DNA of 64,000 nt from a virus. Below the pieces are notes generated by a model. That model searched no databases, was not told the DNA's origin, and saw only the letters and a list, made by a program, of their open reading frames with translations. Each line of letters begins with the position of its first letter. Position 1 is the stretch's first letter. A program made the translations under genes and the position numbers. The stretch spans positions 1 through 64,000 of IMG/VR virus record IMGVR_UViG_3300030108_005139; one strand, 5' to 3'. Below are positions 40,001 to 50,607 of this stretch, in pieces.

Positions 40001-43000
40001 TTACAATATGATTATCGCTAGTAATTTCTATATTAGCAAGAGCCCAATGATCTCTGTCTATATTAGCAAACTCGTCTTGGTACCATCTAAGGTATAAAAG
40101 ATCAGTTGAGTCAATTGTTGTAGACTGTGTAAGCCACTGCCCTCCAACAAAATCTGGATTTGTACCATTAATACCATCACCGAAACCAAGGTGAGTGATA
40201 GCTGTTGTCCAAGTGGTCCCGTCAGGACTATACTGGAAGTACAATGAATCGAGGCCACCACTGTTAACGGTGTCAAATTCTGGCCTTTCTAGTGCGAGCC
40301 CAGAAGGATCATATACGGTAGCATAATCAGTTCCTGTTCCGCCAGCAATGTAACTGTATTTAACAGTTAACGGCCCCTGATATCGATGTATCGTTTCAAG
40401 GAAACGATCTGCACCGCTTCCATCCGAAGTTGCAAGTGCATTGTCACCAGAACCAGACAGCACATAGGCGAAGGTTTTGGCTGTCGCATCTCGCTTGATA
40501 GCATCCTCGCTTCCCCTACCAGATGAGCCTGTCCAAAAATTAGGATTAACTGGGCCACTGGACGTTCCAAAATTATCATTCACAACTTTTTGAAAAGCAA
40601 TCTCTTCAACCTTGTCACCTCGTGATGATCCTATATTTGCAAATATATTATTCTGTTCTAGACGAATATCATAATGCATTTTCTCAGCAAGAGAGCCACC
40701 AGTATCTTTTCGACCCCTGGAGACAAAACTAGCTGACGAGTTAATTGACGAATCACTTTCAGAAGCTTTAAACCAGAAAGATATTACCGACGAAGATAGA
40801 TAACCAAGATTTAAAGTATTGGAAGAATGTGCCTGAGATGCTGACAGATAAGATCTCCTGCCGAACTTAACAGATTTTGTGCTAATTGTTGATGAGCCTA
40901 GATTCTGACCATTATGAAAATGAGTGTATCCATTTTGAAGCTCTCCAGCACCTGAACCAGTTGCAGGTATGTCAAGCTCCTCTTGTGTGACTGAGACAAA
41001 ATTATCTCTTGCATCTAGTGGCCATATACTTTGTTTGGTAACGGTAAATCCCATAGAACTTACCTTGTTAGTTTCGTTTCTTGAGTTTCTTCTAGATTTC
41101 CACTCAGGGTGATCAAAAGTTAATCGACCCCTTGAGCCTGAAAGATAAGTGTTTTCTGGTTGAGGAAACACTGTCTCTCTATAAGAAAGATAGTTAAACC
41201 TATTAACAGCATTCTCTTCATTGGTGTCTAAATATAGTTCTGTTAAATCATCATAAGGGCCTCTTGCGGCGTTCTTAATCTTTAAGATGAAATTAATTTC
41301 ATCAGTTGCAAACATCTCTTTTTTATTTGCAAATGTATATTTTAAAGCTGATTCTACAGTTGGTACTTTTGGATTTTTTGAACCTATATCAAATGGATCT
41401 ACTAAATTATCTGTTTCTAAAATATGCACAACTGGCTTATATTTTGACGTGACGGGGGGATCAATAAAGTGCCGCAGCTTACCACCCCTTCTTTGAGCAG
41501 TTACTGACTCTGATTCTTCTTTTGTAAAAACCTCGCTCGATGGTGTCAAGAGAGAGAGGATATTTTTCTTTCTTTGATATCTAATAATTTGATTATCACC
41601 ACCTCTAATTTGTTTCCACGAAGGGTGTTGGTATGGTCCGTGGCGAAGAAGAGCAATACCGTGAATTGCCTCTGGTATGTTTGTAACCCCTCCCAAGCCA
41701 CTAACATACCCACTCGGAAAATTAGAAGAACTCAACAAATTTTTATTAGAGTGAACTTCATCAACAAGATAGGTGTTGTGTGCAGCAAACGGAACTGTCA
41801 CACCATCAGCGTTGGTTACTTGGCTTTCATTAACAAAATTATAAGCCGCAACCACACCCTCAACAGAAGAGGATACAAGTCCGTCTGCAGGCGCGTGACC
41901 AAAAGTCTCTGCTTTTGAGGGATATGATGAGAAAGAGGCCGTCAACCAAGTATATTGTAAATCACTTTGAGGGATTGGATGCTGTACCCAATAGTTATCA
42001 TATACGGAAGCAGTTATTACTGTTCCCAAATCACCAACTAATTCATTTGAATATTCTATTCTTCTTCGAATATTGCTTGGAGTCTTATGAAAAGAGGCCG
42101 TTGCTCCATATCCATCCACTCTAATTGAACCATATTGGCTATCCACACCAAATTTGCCCTGGTGTCGTGTTAAGAGGGTTTGAAGCCCTTCTCGGATCCC
42201 GCCACCCAAAATGTTAGCACGAATAGAATGCGACTCACCACTTCCACTACTACGAACAGAAAGATTCCTGTAGGGAAGAGCATTATAAACTGAATGTTCT
42301 TCTGCGATTATATCCAAATAACCCCGAGACATAACTTCTGCACCACCCGGAGCAGAAAAACGACTCACAATGACAGAATCGGAGCCGGTCAAATCAAGAC
42401 GAGGCAGGCTGAAGATAGTTTCAAGGCCAGCATCTGCACTAAATCGAGGCGACAAAAACGCCCCTTCACTATCAATATAGGGACCAAAATAATTACCACC
42501 ATTAAGATCTCCGTGCTCACTTTGGTCTACACTTATAAGAGTGTGTACATTGGTTGTTTTTGGAAGATCGACAGCATATCTGGGTGGTAAACTAACTCCA
42601 CCATTTTCTTTAAAATATGCGTTGTTTTCTGTTCGGCCAACAGTTTGTACATATTCTATACTACTAGAGTAGTTACCCAAGACAGTGTTGGTGTTGCGAA
42701 TGTTGGTAATATTAACAGGGCTTTTAGCTGTTAAGCCTCTAAAATATCTCGCCCTTGGAACCTCACTATCATATTGACCAGTCGTGGTATATGTTGGACC
42801 CACTATGCCTAAAGCAGCATCACCATCTCTGAGAGAGCCTAATAAAATATAATATGACTCTGGTCTATTTCTTTGATCGTCAACGTTGTTTCTAGTAGAT
42901 TTGTTCTCATCATATCTATTAATTTCTATGTGTCGATGCTGCATACCACCGACGTGCCTTTCCGTAAATGGACCCTGCATCGGGGTCTCGTTTTCTAGCC

Positions 43001-46000
43001 CATAAGAATCAAAGTGAATGTTTGTAAAATCCATACCATCTTTGAAATTTTCAACAATATGCTTATTGTATCCACCAGTCACTGGGATTTTGTGTTGATA
43101 TAAATTGAACGGTACAACCGTGTCTCCCTTGAGAATGTTGTAGTCATATGAGTTGGCTAACTTAATTTCTGAGTTGTCGTAAGCTAAATACCTATATTTT
43201 CTTTTGTTTAGCTCGTCAGGGAAAGTAACATCGCGAGTATCTATAAACTCGTCTATATCCTTCCTAAGAACTAGCACAAAATTATTTGAAGCAGTAAGAC
43301 TATATGGGCCAATCGTAAAAGTAGTTGTTGGACCAAAATCAGTCGTTGCAAGGTTTACATATCTAGTTTTTTTATTTCTTGCAAAGTTAACACCACCGTG
43401 GATGGGAGTTTGAGCCTGAAACCCTAATGATAAAACTGCTCCTCTATTTTTAAGACTACCCACACTAGGTGACGAAGCGGACAATATCTTGTCTCTATCG
43501 CTATCAACAGCGGCATCGCCTGAAGTAATTGACGGGTGTGACCTTTCAGCCCTAGTCATCCACCAAGTAGAACTTCTATCTTGTGGCATCGGACTTTCAG
43601 GAGGTGGTGGCTGTGACACCTTATAGCCGCCGAAGCCGTCTCTAATTGCCGTTCTTTGAGCAGTCTTAATTGCCAACGTTGAAACACCACCTGAGTCTTT
43701 TAATGGATCGGGATCCGGCTTTATTTCAGGTGTTGGTTTTCCTGGTGATTTACCTGGGATTGCTGTCAAATCAGCAGAAGAGTTTCTTTGAACTAATCTT
43801 GGAATCTTATTAAAGTGCTTGTTGCGCTCTAAAATGTGACTTTCAACCATAGTCCTAAGATTATCAGAAAAGTTAGAAGTCGCTGGCATTAACTGATTGA
43901 TAATTGTTGTAATTGAATGGTCAATCCATTTGTAATAATCAACGTATTTATCTAGGTCAGGCGTGTTCTTGATCCTCTCAAAGAATAGCTGCCTTAGCTT
44001 TGACAAGTCTTTATATTCAGGTCGATACCTGTTTACTGTCTCACCAATTAAATTATTGAAATCAACAATTGTAGCAAACATACTAATCATTTCTTCCGAA
44101 ATGGTTTGATACATACTTTTTTCTACTGCAAAAAAGAACTGCGTGGGTCGGCTCTCTCTAGTGAATGTAGGATCATCTTCGTCAACTATATTAATCATAT
44201 CACTACCAACAACCAACTCAGGCAGCAGTTGTTTGGCAGTGTGCATATATTCTTTGGTTACAGACTTGCTATTGTTCGCAGGGAAAAATTGCCCATAACC
44301 AGGATAGTTTCTCTTCGTTATAGATCCAACATCACCGTATCTCTCATTAGCTAAGGTGGTGGAACCAGAGGAAAAGTCTTGAACAAAGAAATTGCCATTT
44401 TGATCAGACCCAGTGATATTCTGGAAATCCCAAAATAAACCAAGAGATTCTATTGCAGGAGTGTAAACGTTATTTGCTCCAGTGTGAAACAATGACAAGT
44501 TTCTATATGGATTTTTAAGTCCATAATTTGTAACATCTTTTGCGTGTGCTTTGATTGTATCATTGTCTAGATAATTTAACCAAAACCTTAATGAGGAGGC
44601 TTTAACATCAGTTGGTGTAATAACAGAACCTGTAAAGTTAGTCCTGTGTGCGCCCACATACATCCTCTTGTTTGCCTGTATAAAAGGTTCTGCTAGTTCA
44701 GAATCTACAGACGCAGTGACTAAAAACTCATTAACTACCTCATCAAGAATAGTGTTAACACCATAAAATTCAACAACAAAGTTTTCAGTACTAGTTGGTG
44801 TCGCATAACTACCAGTTGCACCAACCACTGCATTAATTTGTTTATGCTTATCGTGCCTTAACCTAACAGCAAAATTCCATTTGGTGTCATCATAAACATC
44901 ACTGTATACGCTACTAGTTAAAGCCGGAAAAACTGGCTGTGAGCCAAAATAGGCAACAGAAGACGGCGTAGACGATGTAAGCATAAAATATGCATCTTTT
45001 GTATCTAAGTCGCTATCAAAAGAGCTTGATCTAATTGCATACACTTGAAAGTTAGAGGTATCAGTATCCTCCCAAGTCATATCAGTGCCAGTGGGACCAG
45101 TTATTGGTTCGTGGGCACCAAAAAGAGACGAGGAAAAGAAAGTGGTGTTGAAGTATCCTTCGTCAGATCGCTTTCTCTTTTTTGGAAAAATAAATTCTGC
45201 TTCAAAAGTGCAGGATACGTCTTCTAGATTGTTTGAACCAACAATGTAACCATATTCTGAGCCGCTGGGGTATTGGTATACTGTCGCGTCAAACCTATTT
45301 GGTTCATTAAAGTTAACAAAACTTTTCCTTACAACCGTTGATCTGTAATTGTCGTCCAACTTGTGAAGCGCGTTTTGACCATAAATATTAAATTTCAGTA
45401 TTTCATCATCGATACCAAAACATCGAACAAGGTTCCGAAAAGATTTTTCAGTTCCCTTTGTCTTATAAATGTAAGCTAAATTGTTGTAAATATTGTGATA
45501 TATTAAATTTTTAATATCACTAAGTTCTTGTTCAAACTCAAGTTTCTCATTGCGATTAGCAAGCTTTTCAATTATCTCAGTGTCAATAAAAAGTTCTGGA
45601 GTTGACAGGCCCAACCCTTCCAATAGTCTACCTGCAAATGGTAAAGGTTTAGCACTTGAACTAACACTAGCGCTTGTATAAGTAGAATATGTTGCTTCTC
45701 GCAAAGTCGAAAGTGATTGAATTTGCAAATGAAGAGAGTCAAAATAACTAGCTAGTATTTGAGTTAGGTTTCTAATTTCACCTTTGTTGTCTAAATCGTC
45801 ATCAACAACCCAACGAGGCAACATATTGTAAAGTGCTGCATTGTTTCGAGTGTCGTAAGTTAATCCAATTTGTTTTTTATCAGTTAAAAAACTATCAACA
45901 TCTGGATGGAACGAATATACAATGGGATCCTTAAATTCTGTTTTTGCTGCACTAGCGGACACAATAGCCGATCCCATCCCTCTAGCTGTTGAAGAATATC

Positions 46001-47249
46001 CAACCCAGTTTCCATTTGAAAAACGTCCCGAATAATCCAACACAGTTGAATCTATAGTGTCTTTAGTGGTGACCCCCTCATTAAATTTAAAATACACTCC
46101 CAAATCAAGTGGGTTTGATTCATTGTATTTGTTAAAATCTGTATTTGATCCGCCGTCTACTTGAGTAAACCAATAACGACCAACTTGTTCAGGTGTCCTA
46201 CTTGTCTTCCAATATCTAAACTCATCTAACGAACCAGATAATTTACCCCAACCAGCACTAATAACGCCGCTATAATCAGAATGCTTTGATGCTGATGGTG
46301 CGGTTATTAAAGAACCAATATGTGCTTTAAGGCCACCGGTAACTTCGTTTAGTGGGGAATTACCAAACTGAGATACTTGGTTAAGATCGCCATTGACATA
46401 TAATGATGCAGTTACATTATTGTTACCATTGATAAAAGAAAACGCATAATGATTCCAGTCTTTTACAGAGGACTGCGTTAAACCATCACCAATTGAAGAA
46501 GTAGCAAAACCACTAGTACCAGACATAGCAGTGATTAAGAAGGGATTAGAATTGGTTGGCGTACCAGCTAATTCAATTCTTAAACGACCGTAATCGGCAC
46601 TAGAAGATACTTGCCCGTTCCAAAGATCAAATATTACTTCCCTTTCAGTATTGTTCGATGTGTCAAAAGCCTCTTTTCGAAGCCAAAATTCTACTGTAAC
46701 GCCAGTGTTTAAGTTAAATTCAAGATTAGATTGTCTATTGCTAAGAGCATCATAGACATTCGATCCGGTGAACCCAACCTGAATTTTATCCATATTGGAA
46801 CCAGTGTGGGGGCCACCAATTATTTGAATGTATTCTACTGAGTTGGTTTCTCCGTACCCAGTAGCAGAATTTATATTTTTAGCACTATTAAAACCATCAG
46901 CAGAAAAAATAGCATACCCATTAACCCTGGGGTATTCATTTTCAAATATATGCCTATCAATATAGGAGGAAGAATTGTGCCACTCTAGCTTTTCACGCCT
47001 GGATCCGTCATAAGGATACGTTTCATAAATCCTCTTAATGGCGTCTTCATAATATTTTTCAGCTAATCCATATTTAGCAAAATTAGCAGGATCAGTATAA
47101 TCAACAGCAGGTATAAACCGCTCTTTGGCAGCTTCAAACTCTCTAACAAAATCACTAGATTCCCCTACTTCTCTTGCAACTTCATCAGAACTTTTCAATG
47201 AGGAAATTTTAAACGATTTCCTGTTTTTAAAAAGGTCTTTGAGACTCAT
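37017..47249 (-). CDS. Giant LamG-domain virion protein, 3410 aa
   Basis: This is the largest gene. It contains two LamG/concanavalin A-like domains. The first is at about residues 170-370 (VTVEFWLRKEAF, DWNHYAFSFINGNNN, ASLYVNGDLN, SLDEFRYWKTSRTPEQVGRYW). The second is at about 2150-2520 (SVISFWFKASES, WHHVALAWYHDG, MSLYVDGERRAIG, IDELTFFTGSIYD), interrupted by an insertion. LamG domains bind carbohydrates or proteins, so adsorption or adhesion is likely. A Pro/Lys-rich linker lies near residues 1190-1240. The C-terminal part is beta-rich, then helical. Its position between baseplate and other large structural genes suggests a tail fibre or baseplate-attached fibre. Confidence 0.85.
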   Translation of the reverse strand: MSLKDLFKNRKSFKISSLKSSDEVAREVGESSDFVREFEAAKERFIPAVDYTDPANFAKYGLAEKYYEDAIKRIYETYPYDGSRREKLEWHNSSSYIDRHIFENEYPRVNGYAIFSADGFNSAKNINSATGYGETNSVEYIQIIGGPHTGSNMDKIQVGFTGSNVYDALSNRQSNLEFNLNTGVTVEFWLRKEAFDTSNNTEREVIFDLWNGQVSSSADYGRLRIELAGTPTNSNPFLITAMSGTSGFATSSIGDGLTQSSVKDWNHYAFSFINGNNNVTASLYVNGDLNQVSQFGNSPLNEVTGGLKAHIGSLITAPSASKHSDYSGVISAGWGKLSGSLDEFRYWKTSRTPEQVGRYWFTQVDGGSNTDFNKYNESNPLDLGVYFKFNEGVTTKDTIDSTVLDYSGRFSNGNWVGYSSTARGMGSAIVSASAAKTEFKDPIVYSFHPDVDSFLTDKKQIGLTYDTRNNAALYNMLPRWVVDDDLDNKGEIRNLTQILASYFDSLHLQIQSLSTLREATYSTYTSASVSSSAKPLPFAGRLLEGLGLSTPELFIDTEIIEKLANRNEKLEFEQELSDIKNLIYHNIYNNLAYIYKTKGTEKSFRNLVRCFGIDDEILKFNIYGQNALHKLDDNYRSTVVRKSFVNFNEPNRFDATVYQYPSGSEYGYIVGSNNLEDVSCTFEAEFIFPKKRKRSDEGYFNTTFFSSSLFGAHEPITGPTGTDMTWEDTDTSNFQVYAIRSSSFDSDLDTKDAYFMLTSSTPSSVAYFGSQPVFPALTSSVYSDVYDDTKWNFAVRLRHDKHKQINAVVGATGSYATPTSTENFVVEFYGVNTILDEVVNEFLVTASVDSELAEPFIQANKRMYVGAHRTNFTGSVITPTDVKASSLRFWLNYLDNDTIKAHAKDVTNYGLKNPYRNLSLFHTGANNVYTPAIESLGLFWDFQNITGSDQNGNFFVQDFSSGSTTLANERYGDVGSITKRNYPGYGQFFPANNSKSVTKEYMHTAKQLLPELVVGSDMINIVDEDDPTFTRESRPTQFFFAVEKSMYQTISEEMISMFATIVDFNNLIGETVNRYRPEYKDLSKLRQLFFERIKNTPDLDKYVDYYKWIDHSITTIINQLMPATSNFSDNLRTMVESHILERNKHFNKIPRLVQRNSSADLTAIPGKSPGKPTPEIKPDPDPLKDSGGVSTLAIKTAQRTAIRDGFGGYKVSQPPPPESPMPQDRSSTWWMTRAERSHPSITSGDAAVDSDRDKILSASSPSVGSLKNRGAVLSLGFQAQTPIHGGVNFARNKKTRYVNLATTDFGPTTTFTIGPYSLTASNNFVLVLRKDIDEFIDTRDVTFPDELNKRKYRYLAYDNSEIKLANSYDYNILKGDTVVPFNLYQHKIPVTGGYNKHIVENFKDGMDFTNIHFDSYGLENETPMQGPFTERHVGGMQHRHIEINRYDENKSTRNNVDDQRNRPESYYILLGSLRDGDAALGIVGPTYTTTGQYDSEVPRARYFRGLTAKSPVNITNIRNTNTVLGNYSSSIEYVQTVGRTENNAYFKENGGVSLPPRYAVDLPKTTNVHTLISVDQSEHGDLNGGNYFGPYIDSEGAFLSPRFSADAGLETIFSLPRLDLTGSDSVIVSRFSAPGGAEVMSRGYLDIIAEEHSVYNALPYRNLSVRSSGSGESHSIRANILGGGIREGLQTLLTRHQGKFGVDSQYGSIRVDGYGATASFHKTPSNIRRRIEYSNELVGDLGTVITASVYDNYWVQHPIPQSDLQYTWLTASFSSYPSKAETFGHAPADGLVSSSVEGVVAAYNFVNESQVTNADGVTVPFAAHNTYLVDEVHSNKNLLSSSNFPSGYVSGLGGVTNIPEAIHGIALLRHGPYQHPSWKQIRGGDNQIIRYQRKKNILSLLTPSSEVFTKEESESVTAQRRGGKLRHFIDPPVTSKYKPVVHILETDNLVDPFDIGSKNPKVPTVESALKYTFANKKEMFATDEINFILKIKNAARGPYDDLTELYLDTNEENAVNRFNYLSYRETVFPQPENTYLSGSRGRLTFDHPEWKSRRNSRNETNKVSSMGFTVTKQSIWPLDARDNFVSVTQEELDIPATGSGAGELQNGYTHFHNGQNLGSSTISTKSVKFGRRSYLSASQAHSSNTLNLGYLSSSVISFWFKASESDSSINSSASFVSRGRKDTGGSLAEKMHYDIRLEQNNIFANIGSSRGDKVEEIAFQKVVNDNFGTSSGPVNPNFWTGSSGRGSEDAIKRDATAKTFAYVLSGSGDNALATSDGSGADRFLETIHRYQGPLTVKYSYIAGGTGTDYATVYDPSGLALERPEFDTVNSGGLDSLYFQYSPDGTTWTTAITHLGFGDGINGTNPDFVGGQWLTQSTTIDSTDLLYLRWYQDEFANIDRDHWALANIEITSDNHIVSNDSWHHVALAWYHDGLTEHSMSLYVDGERRAIGSTNAGKGLSNSFGSFVVVGGNPPDSTGTFSTQTATIGYKGLIDELTFFTGSIYDTGSGQWNDSVITTLYNNGNPIDVTNTTLSSSGAGNLTVLSHYRMGEHENDGPLSQLSGNIQDTVSNELHYVGNLSASVSSYAHSGFSNIDQGIVSDAPFNGSTANTNIFGPLYSRYVPERDDTGKEINEKVGDTLWEAAAQSGKEPFYNSYDDFREDFRGYGKDYSIIPEFRISEHMEFYLNTKAGNFLADNDNFLELTGAARNLTSSKNDNFYKVYTNTDFMKFFDVIKQDHSEVGHTPTKFALQCNAVMKFLPYEGFYPASRTVELASLFSQSYSERVNFKDQSATTTADSFGNQVSFKTFFTPMFAPGVLYNSIKSGLAVDYPIMTSSFDVAATEIINDHTASHRVSSSYGYRVPFESLILPENHLAGVSIVDGEVHPDARINSTASWDGSGGSLYKVAMNNFVSEVPKFFLKQQGVTSLISARDDNKKYFKAERGKEYKMRVVLRNGRVSRRGQLESSAPRDNSKGQDITLTGSFFTNPTITMYSRRSAFGPPTRADYIRGAESFEPHTPPYMDGYADVELTFTPETSKYYSIDEIVSNLSQSFFRVGEQYFTVGSGARTPAYKNQMQITSSINLFDIAREKKATFDPITGQATLVEDDAAAPSVAIIQPKWETPILDFSNVSITSPTVGSSSIARGMWHQYGVEPATADGIYLEVQDLTEQEKSIPSLTGSLADLMGFNKSPVKLGQVLEEKTIREAVVAIPFVENNGVKQFFSISREQVQQALLSLRGANKEEVKVGQSIIDMVDKVRHYVFPPKFDFITNTTINPVAMYIFEFEHTLTKQDLTDIWQNLPPDIGRRFEAKSVVVSHDLLENELMQGEIKDSLRWMVFKVKQRASDNYFEMLADSIKEEGFKFELLRDKGVVKDKSEFNYSYNWPYDFFSLIELVKMDAEVVIENKSDEE

Positions 47250-47251
47250 TT

Positions 47252-48784
47252 TTAATCAACCCTAAATTTAAAAATCTCAGGCTGTTCTCTATAATTTCCA
47301 TCTGGCATTTTATAAATAAACCTAATTGCGTACATATAACCAGCCTCTAAAATTTCCATTGGAAAATCAAAATAACTCCCTGACGTATCATACGAAAGTT
47401 TAGTGTGCTCGGTAGATCCTGTACCATATGATACAACTTCAAATTCATCAACTGTTCTATAAATTCTGTAATGTGCATCTTCTACTATTGCCGTTGGAAT
47501 ATCACTTGTAGCCCTATCATAAATATTTGGATTCCAATCTTTTTCTCTTATGTAAAGCCTAAACCTTGTCGATTTCTCATCGCGATGGTAGGTGTCTCTC
47601 AAGTTAACAATATTTGTAACGTACTCAGGATGAGGATTGTAATCCACTGAATCAAATGTTTTTACCGTTATCGCAGAGGCTGTGTGGAACTCTACTTTGG
47701 TTTCTTGCCCAAGAGATATGTTGTGCCAAACTGGGAATATAGTTGTCGCAGAACCAGTATACGCAAATGATGCCGAGTATATACCAGTTGATACATAACC
47801 ACCCGTCACATTAACATCATTATTGGCAACTACACCACCACCAATTGGCAGGGAGTACTTGCTACCAGAATCGGGCACAGAATTGTCTTTAGAGCCAGAA
47901 TAAATACTAACTAATATGTCGTTCGCTCCGTCTTCAACAATGGGTATGTTTCTTAAGCGTCCGCGAATATTGTTGTATAGATAAATAGTATTTAGATTCT
48001 CGTCGCCAGTGGCTAAAGAACTACTTAAGTAGAAATCTCCAGCACTATCTCTTTTTGAGGAATCCCACCGAGCCTCGATGGATGGTCTCTTTAGCACATA
48101 TTCAGAATGTCTAGCAAAGAATTTTTTCGTGTAATATGATCTTTTTTCAGCTTCTTGAGCATCAGGAAATTTAATTATAACTCCGTAATTTGGCTTTTGC
48201 CCAAGAACGTTACCAGTGCTGTTAAGCCATTGTTCTACAAGAGTTGTAATATCTACACAAATATTTTCTGTACCATCTTCAAACGATGCTGTAAAAGAAG
48301 AAGATACATCACTGTGAAAATCACCCCCTGTAGTAATCCAATTAGATGAAGCGGTAGCTGGTGGTGTCCCCGATGTGGCCTGAATCCAGTTTGAACCAAA
48401 ACCACTATATGTCAAATCCTTGTATTCATCCATATCCAAACCATAACCCTCTTCCCAAGATTGAGTTAAAGCTGCGATAGTTAATTTAAAATCTTTTGGA
48501 AGTGTGTGGGTGTGTTCTGCATTGTACATTTTCAAGAAGAAAGAGGCACTGCCACTAACTGGAATATTTCCAGCAGAACGGTCACTTGATATAACATCAA
48601 CTGGAAACTGGATTAAAATTCTAGACAACTCAGACGACGCACTGCTTTCTTGACCATAAATTGAAAACACTTCAAGTGTATCAGCTAAACCCATATTAGA
48701 GCCGGTCGCCCTAGTTCTAAGGTTCATTTGATAAGCATTACTAATTGTTGTATCTATACTGGCACTATATCTTTGAATTCCCAT
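47252..48784 (-). CDS. DNRLRE-like structural protein, 510 aa
   Basis: The N-terminal half has the order of a DNRLRE-type carbohydrate-binding-like module: TTISNAYQMNLRTRATGSNM, LSRILIQFPV, LTIAALTQSWEEG and VDITTLVEQWLNSTGNV with NYGVIIKF. Such domains occur on surface proteins and, in phages, on structural proteins. The second half is beta-rich with RDTYHRDEKSTRFRLYIREK and a C-terminus GYMYAIRFIYKMPDGNYREQ. It overlaps the gp6-like gene by TAATG and precedes the giant LamG gene, so it belongs to the same tail module. Confidence 0.75.
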   Translation of the reverse strand: MGIQRYSASIDTTISNAYQMNLRTRATGSNMGLADTLEVFSIYGQESSASSELSRILIQFPVDVISSDRSAGNIPVSGSASFFLKMYNAEHTHTLPKDFKLTIAALTQSWEEGYGLDMDEYKDLTYSGFGSNWIQATSGTPPATASSNWITTGGDFHSDVSSSFTASFEDGTENICVDITTLVEQWLNSTGNVLGQKPNYGVIIKFPDAQEAEKRSYYTKKFFARHSEYVLKRPSIEARWDSSKRDSAGDFYLSSSLATGDENLNTIYLYNNIRGRLRNIPIVEDGANDILVSIYSGSKDNSVPDSGSKYSLPIGGGVVANNDVNVTGGYVSTGIYSASFAYTGSATTIFPVWHNISLGQETKVEFHTASAITVKTFDSVDYNPHPEYVTNIVNLRDTYHRDEKSTRFRLYIREKDWNPNIYDRATSDIPTAIVEDAHYRIYRTVDEFEVVSYGTGSTEHTKLSYDTSGSYFDFPMEILEAGYMYAIRFIYKMPDGNYREQPEIFKFRVD

Positions 48785-50589
48785 TATCTAACGGTTCCCT
48801 TAATATCAGAGTCTAAATATCTGATTTCAAACACTACATCCTCTGGAGCTAACAAGTACCTCCCATCAAAAGATGTATTTTCACCAATATCAAAAGAGAT
48901 TGCAGAGTGTAGAGCGCTAGTTTTATTAACCATTGTTACATCAACCGTGTCTGAAATTCCCTCAACTTGATTTAAGATGCGATATATGTTTGCAATATTT
49001 ATTGGTTCCCCTATTTCATTAATATTGAGGAACTGAGCTTTTAGTTCTGTCTCAGCTGCTTGAAGAATTGAAAACTTATCGACCTCTGATTCTGTGACAA
49101 TCGTAAATTCTATTCCAATGTTAACAATATTAGCATCAACGATATCAACAGTATCGTTAACCATTCTATACTGGTTTATCCAATTTTTAAGATTATTCTT
49201 AATTGTGTCATTGGTCTTTGTCAAATTACCATTAAAATCTTCGGACACTACATATATGTTTAAATTTCTTTTAAAAGCATCTGGATCTTGAAAAATATTA
49301 CACCTCTTAATAGAGCCAAACTTAGCTGGCATCATATACACTATTGCTTTGTAATCTTGCGCTGTGACTGCCCTATTTTGTGAGGAGAAAGTATCAAATA
49401 TTTTTCTTTTTACCTCATCCATAGACGGGTAAGATACATCACCAACAATTGGTTCATCATTTGTAACTTCTAAAGAATTGATTACTGTTCTTTTCAACGA
49501 CTCGTTTAATGAAACAGAATCTGGAAATGCTACGATTGGACCATTCATACTGTTAATGGCACCAACACCCGCGTTAACAGTTGCAGAAGTGTTCTTTCTA
49601 TACGAGACCGTTATCGTTGTATTAGAAGGTGCAATGCCAAATTTATCACTTTGCAACAATCTTGTTGGGTCAAAAGATAAATCTGTAATGTGATCTCTTG
49701 CGTGCCTGTCGAGAACAATATCTTCAGGTCTTAAAACGCTGTTATTTGACAGCAGATTTTCATCGTCAGAACCATATCCAAACTGCAAAAAATTCCTACC
49801 AAAATCTCTTTCAACAACAAACCTCCTCATTGCAACAAACGGTTTAAGAAGGTTAGGAACTATATCTGAATTTGCACCTGTGTTAGTGATCGGTCGATAA
49901 ATTATGTTTTGAGACAAATAATCAACTTCAAAATACTCATTACCGTCAGCATCAACAACTTTAACTATTTCAGTTAAATTTGGATCCCCAAGATCGACTC
50001 TTTTAAATTTTTCAAATTTTCCAACTTGAAAGGTTTTAACCTCATAGACGCCCGATACTACCTCGCCATAAGCCCTAATCGCATACTCAGAGGGCAAACC
50101 AGTAGATTGATTAACCTTAGCAACAACTGTTTGATTAGCAGGATCTGCAAAATTTACATCATTCATTAACATAAAAGTCGCGCCCGTGGTGGAGGAAAAT
50201 GTGGTGCCCCTTTTCAATACAGGCAAATAACTTCTATTCACTCCCATTCCAGAAGCAGCGGCTGGCACTCTAGCAAATAAAGTTACCACTCCATAAGATG
50301 ATGGAACAGAATCTAATTTGAAGCCTAACGCCTTTGCGTGTTTAACAACATTATTGTATTCATTGGCTGTTGATAAAAATGATTCATTTGCTTGATAATC
50401 CAAGTAAAACGACATCATATCACCAATATAAGATACCGCATCTACCATCAATGCCCCGAAAGAAGCCTCATTAAAATCTTTGTAAGTGTCTGGGTAATAT
50501 CTTCTCGCATATTCAATCAAATCATCACGAATTCGATTAAAGTCTCTACTTGTGTACTTAATTGATGGAAATTTTAATTTATCGGGCAT
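48784..50589 (-). CDS. gp6: Baseplate wedge protein, T4 gp6-like
   Basis: It is part of the contractile-tail baseplate wedge. The N-terminus KYTSRDFNRIRDDLIEYA and ASFGALMVDAVSYIGDMMSF followed by YLDYQANESFL are typical of gp6/baseplate J proteins. The C-terminal part carries SSQNRAVTAQDYKAIVYMMP and AQFLNINEIGEPINIANIYR, the usual J-domain end. The 601 residues are close to T4 gp6 (660). It follows the gp25-like gene and precedes the DNRLRE-like protein. Confidence 0.92.
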   Translation of the reverse strand: MPDKLKFPSIKYTSRDFNRIRDDLIEYARRYYPDTYKDFNEASFGALMVDAVSYIGDMMSFYLDYQANESFLSTANEYNNVVKHAKALGFKLDSVPSSYGVVTLFARVPAAASGMGVNRSYLPVLKRGTTFSSTTGATFMLMNDVNFADPANQTVVAKVNQSTGLPSEYAIRAYGEVVSGVYEVKTFQVGKFEKFKRVDLGDPNLTEIVKVVDADGNEYFEVDYLSQNIIYRPITNTGANSDIVPNLLKPFVAMRRFVVERDFGRNFLQFGYGSDDENLLSNNSVLRPEDIVLDRHARDHITDLSFDPTRLLQSDKFGIAPSNTTITVSYRKNTSATVNAGVGAINSMNGPIVAFPDSVSLNESLKRTVINSLEVTNDEPIVGDVSYPSMDEVKRKIFDTFSSQNRAVTAQDYKAIVYMMPAKFGSIKRCNIFQDPDAFKRNLNIYVVSEDFNGNLTKTNDTIKNNLKNWINQYRMVNDTVDIVDANIVNIGIEFTIVTESEVDKFSILQAAETELKAQFLNINEIGEPINIANIYRILNQVEGISDTVDVTMVNKTSALHSAISFDIGENTSFDGRYLLAPEDVVFEIRYLDSDIKGTVR

Positions 50590-50607
50590 TTTCTTCCTCT
50601 ATCCTTT

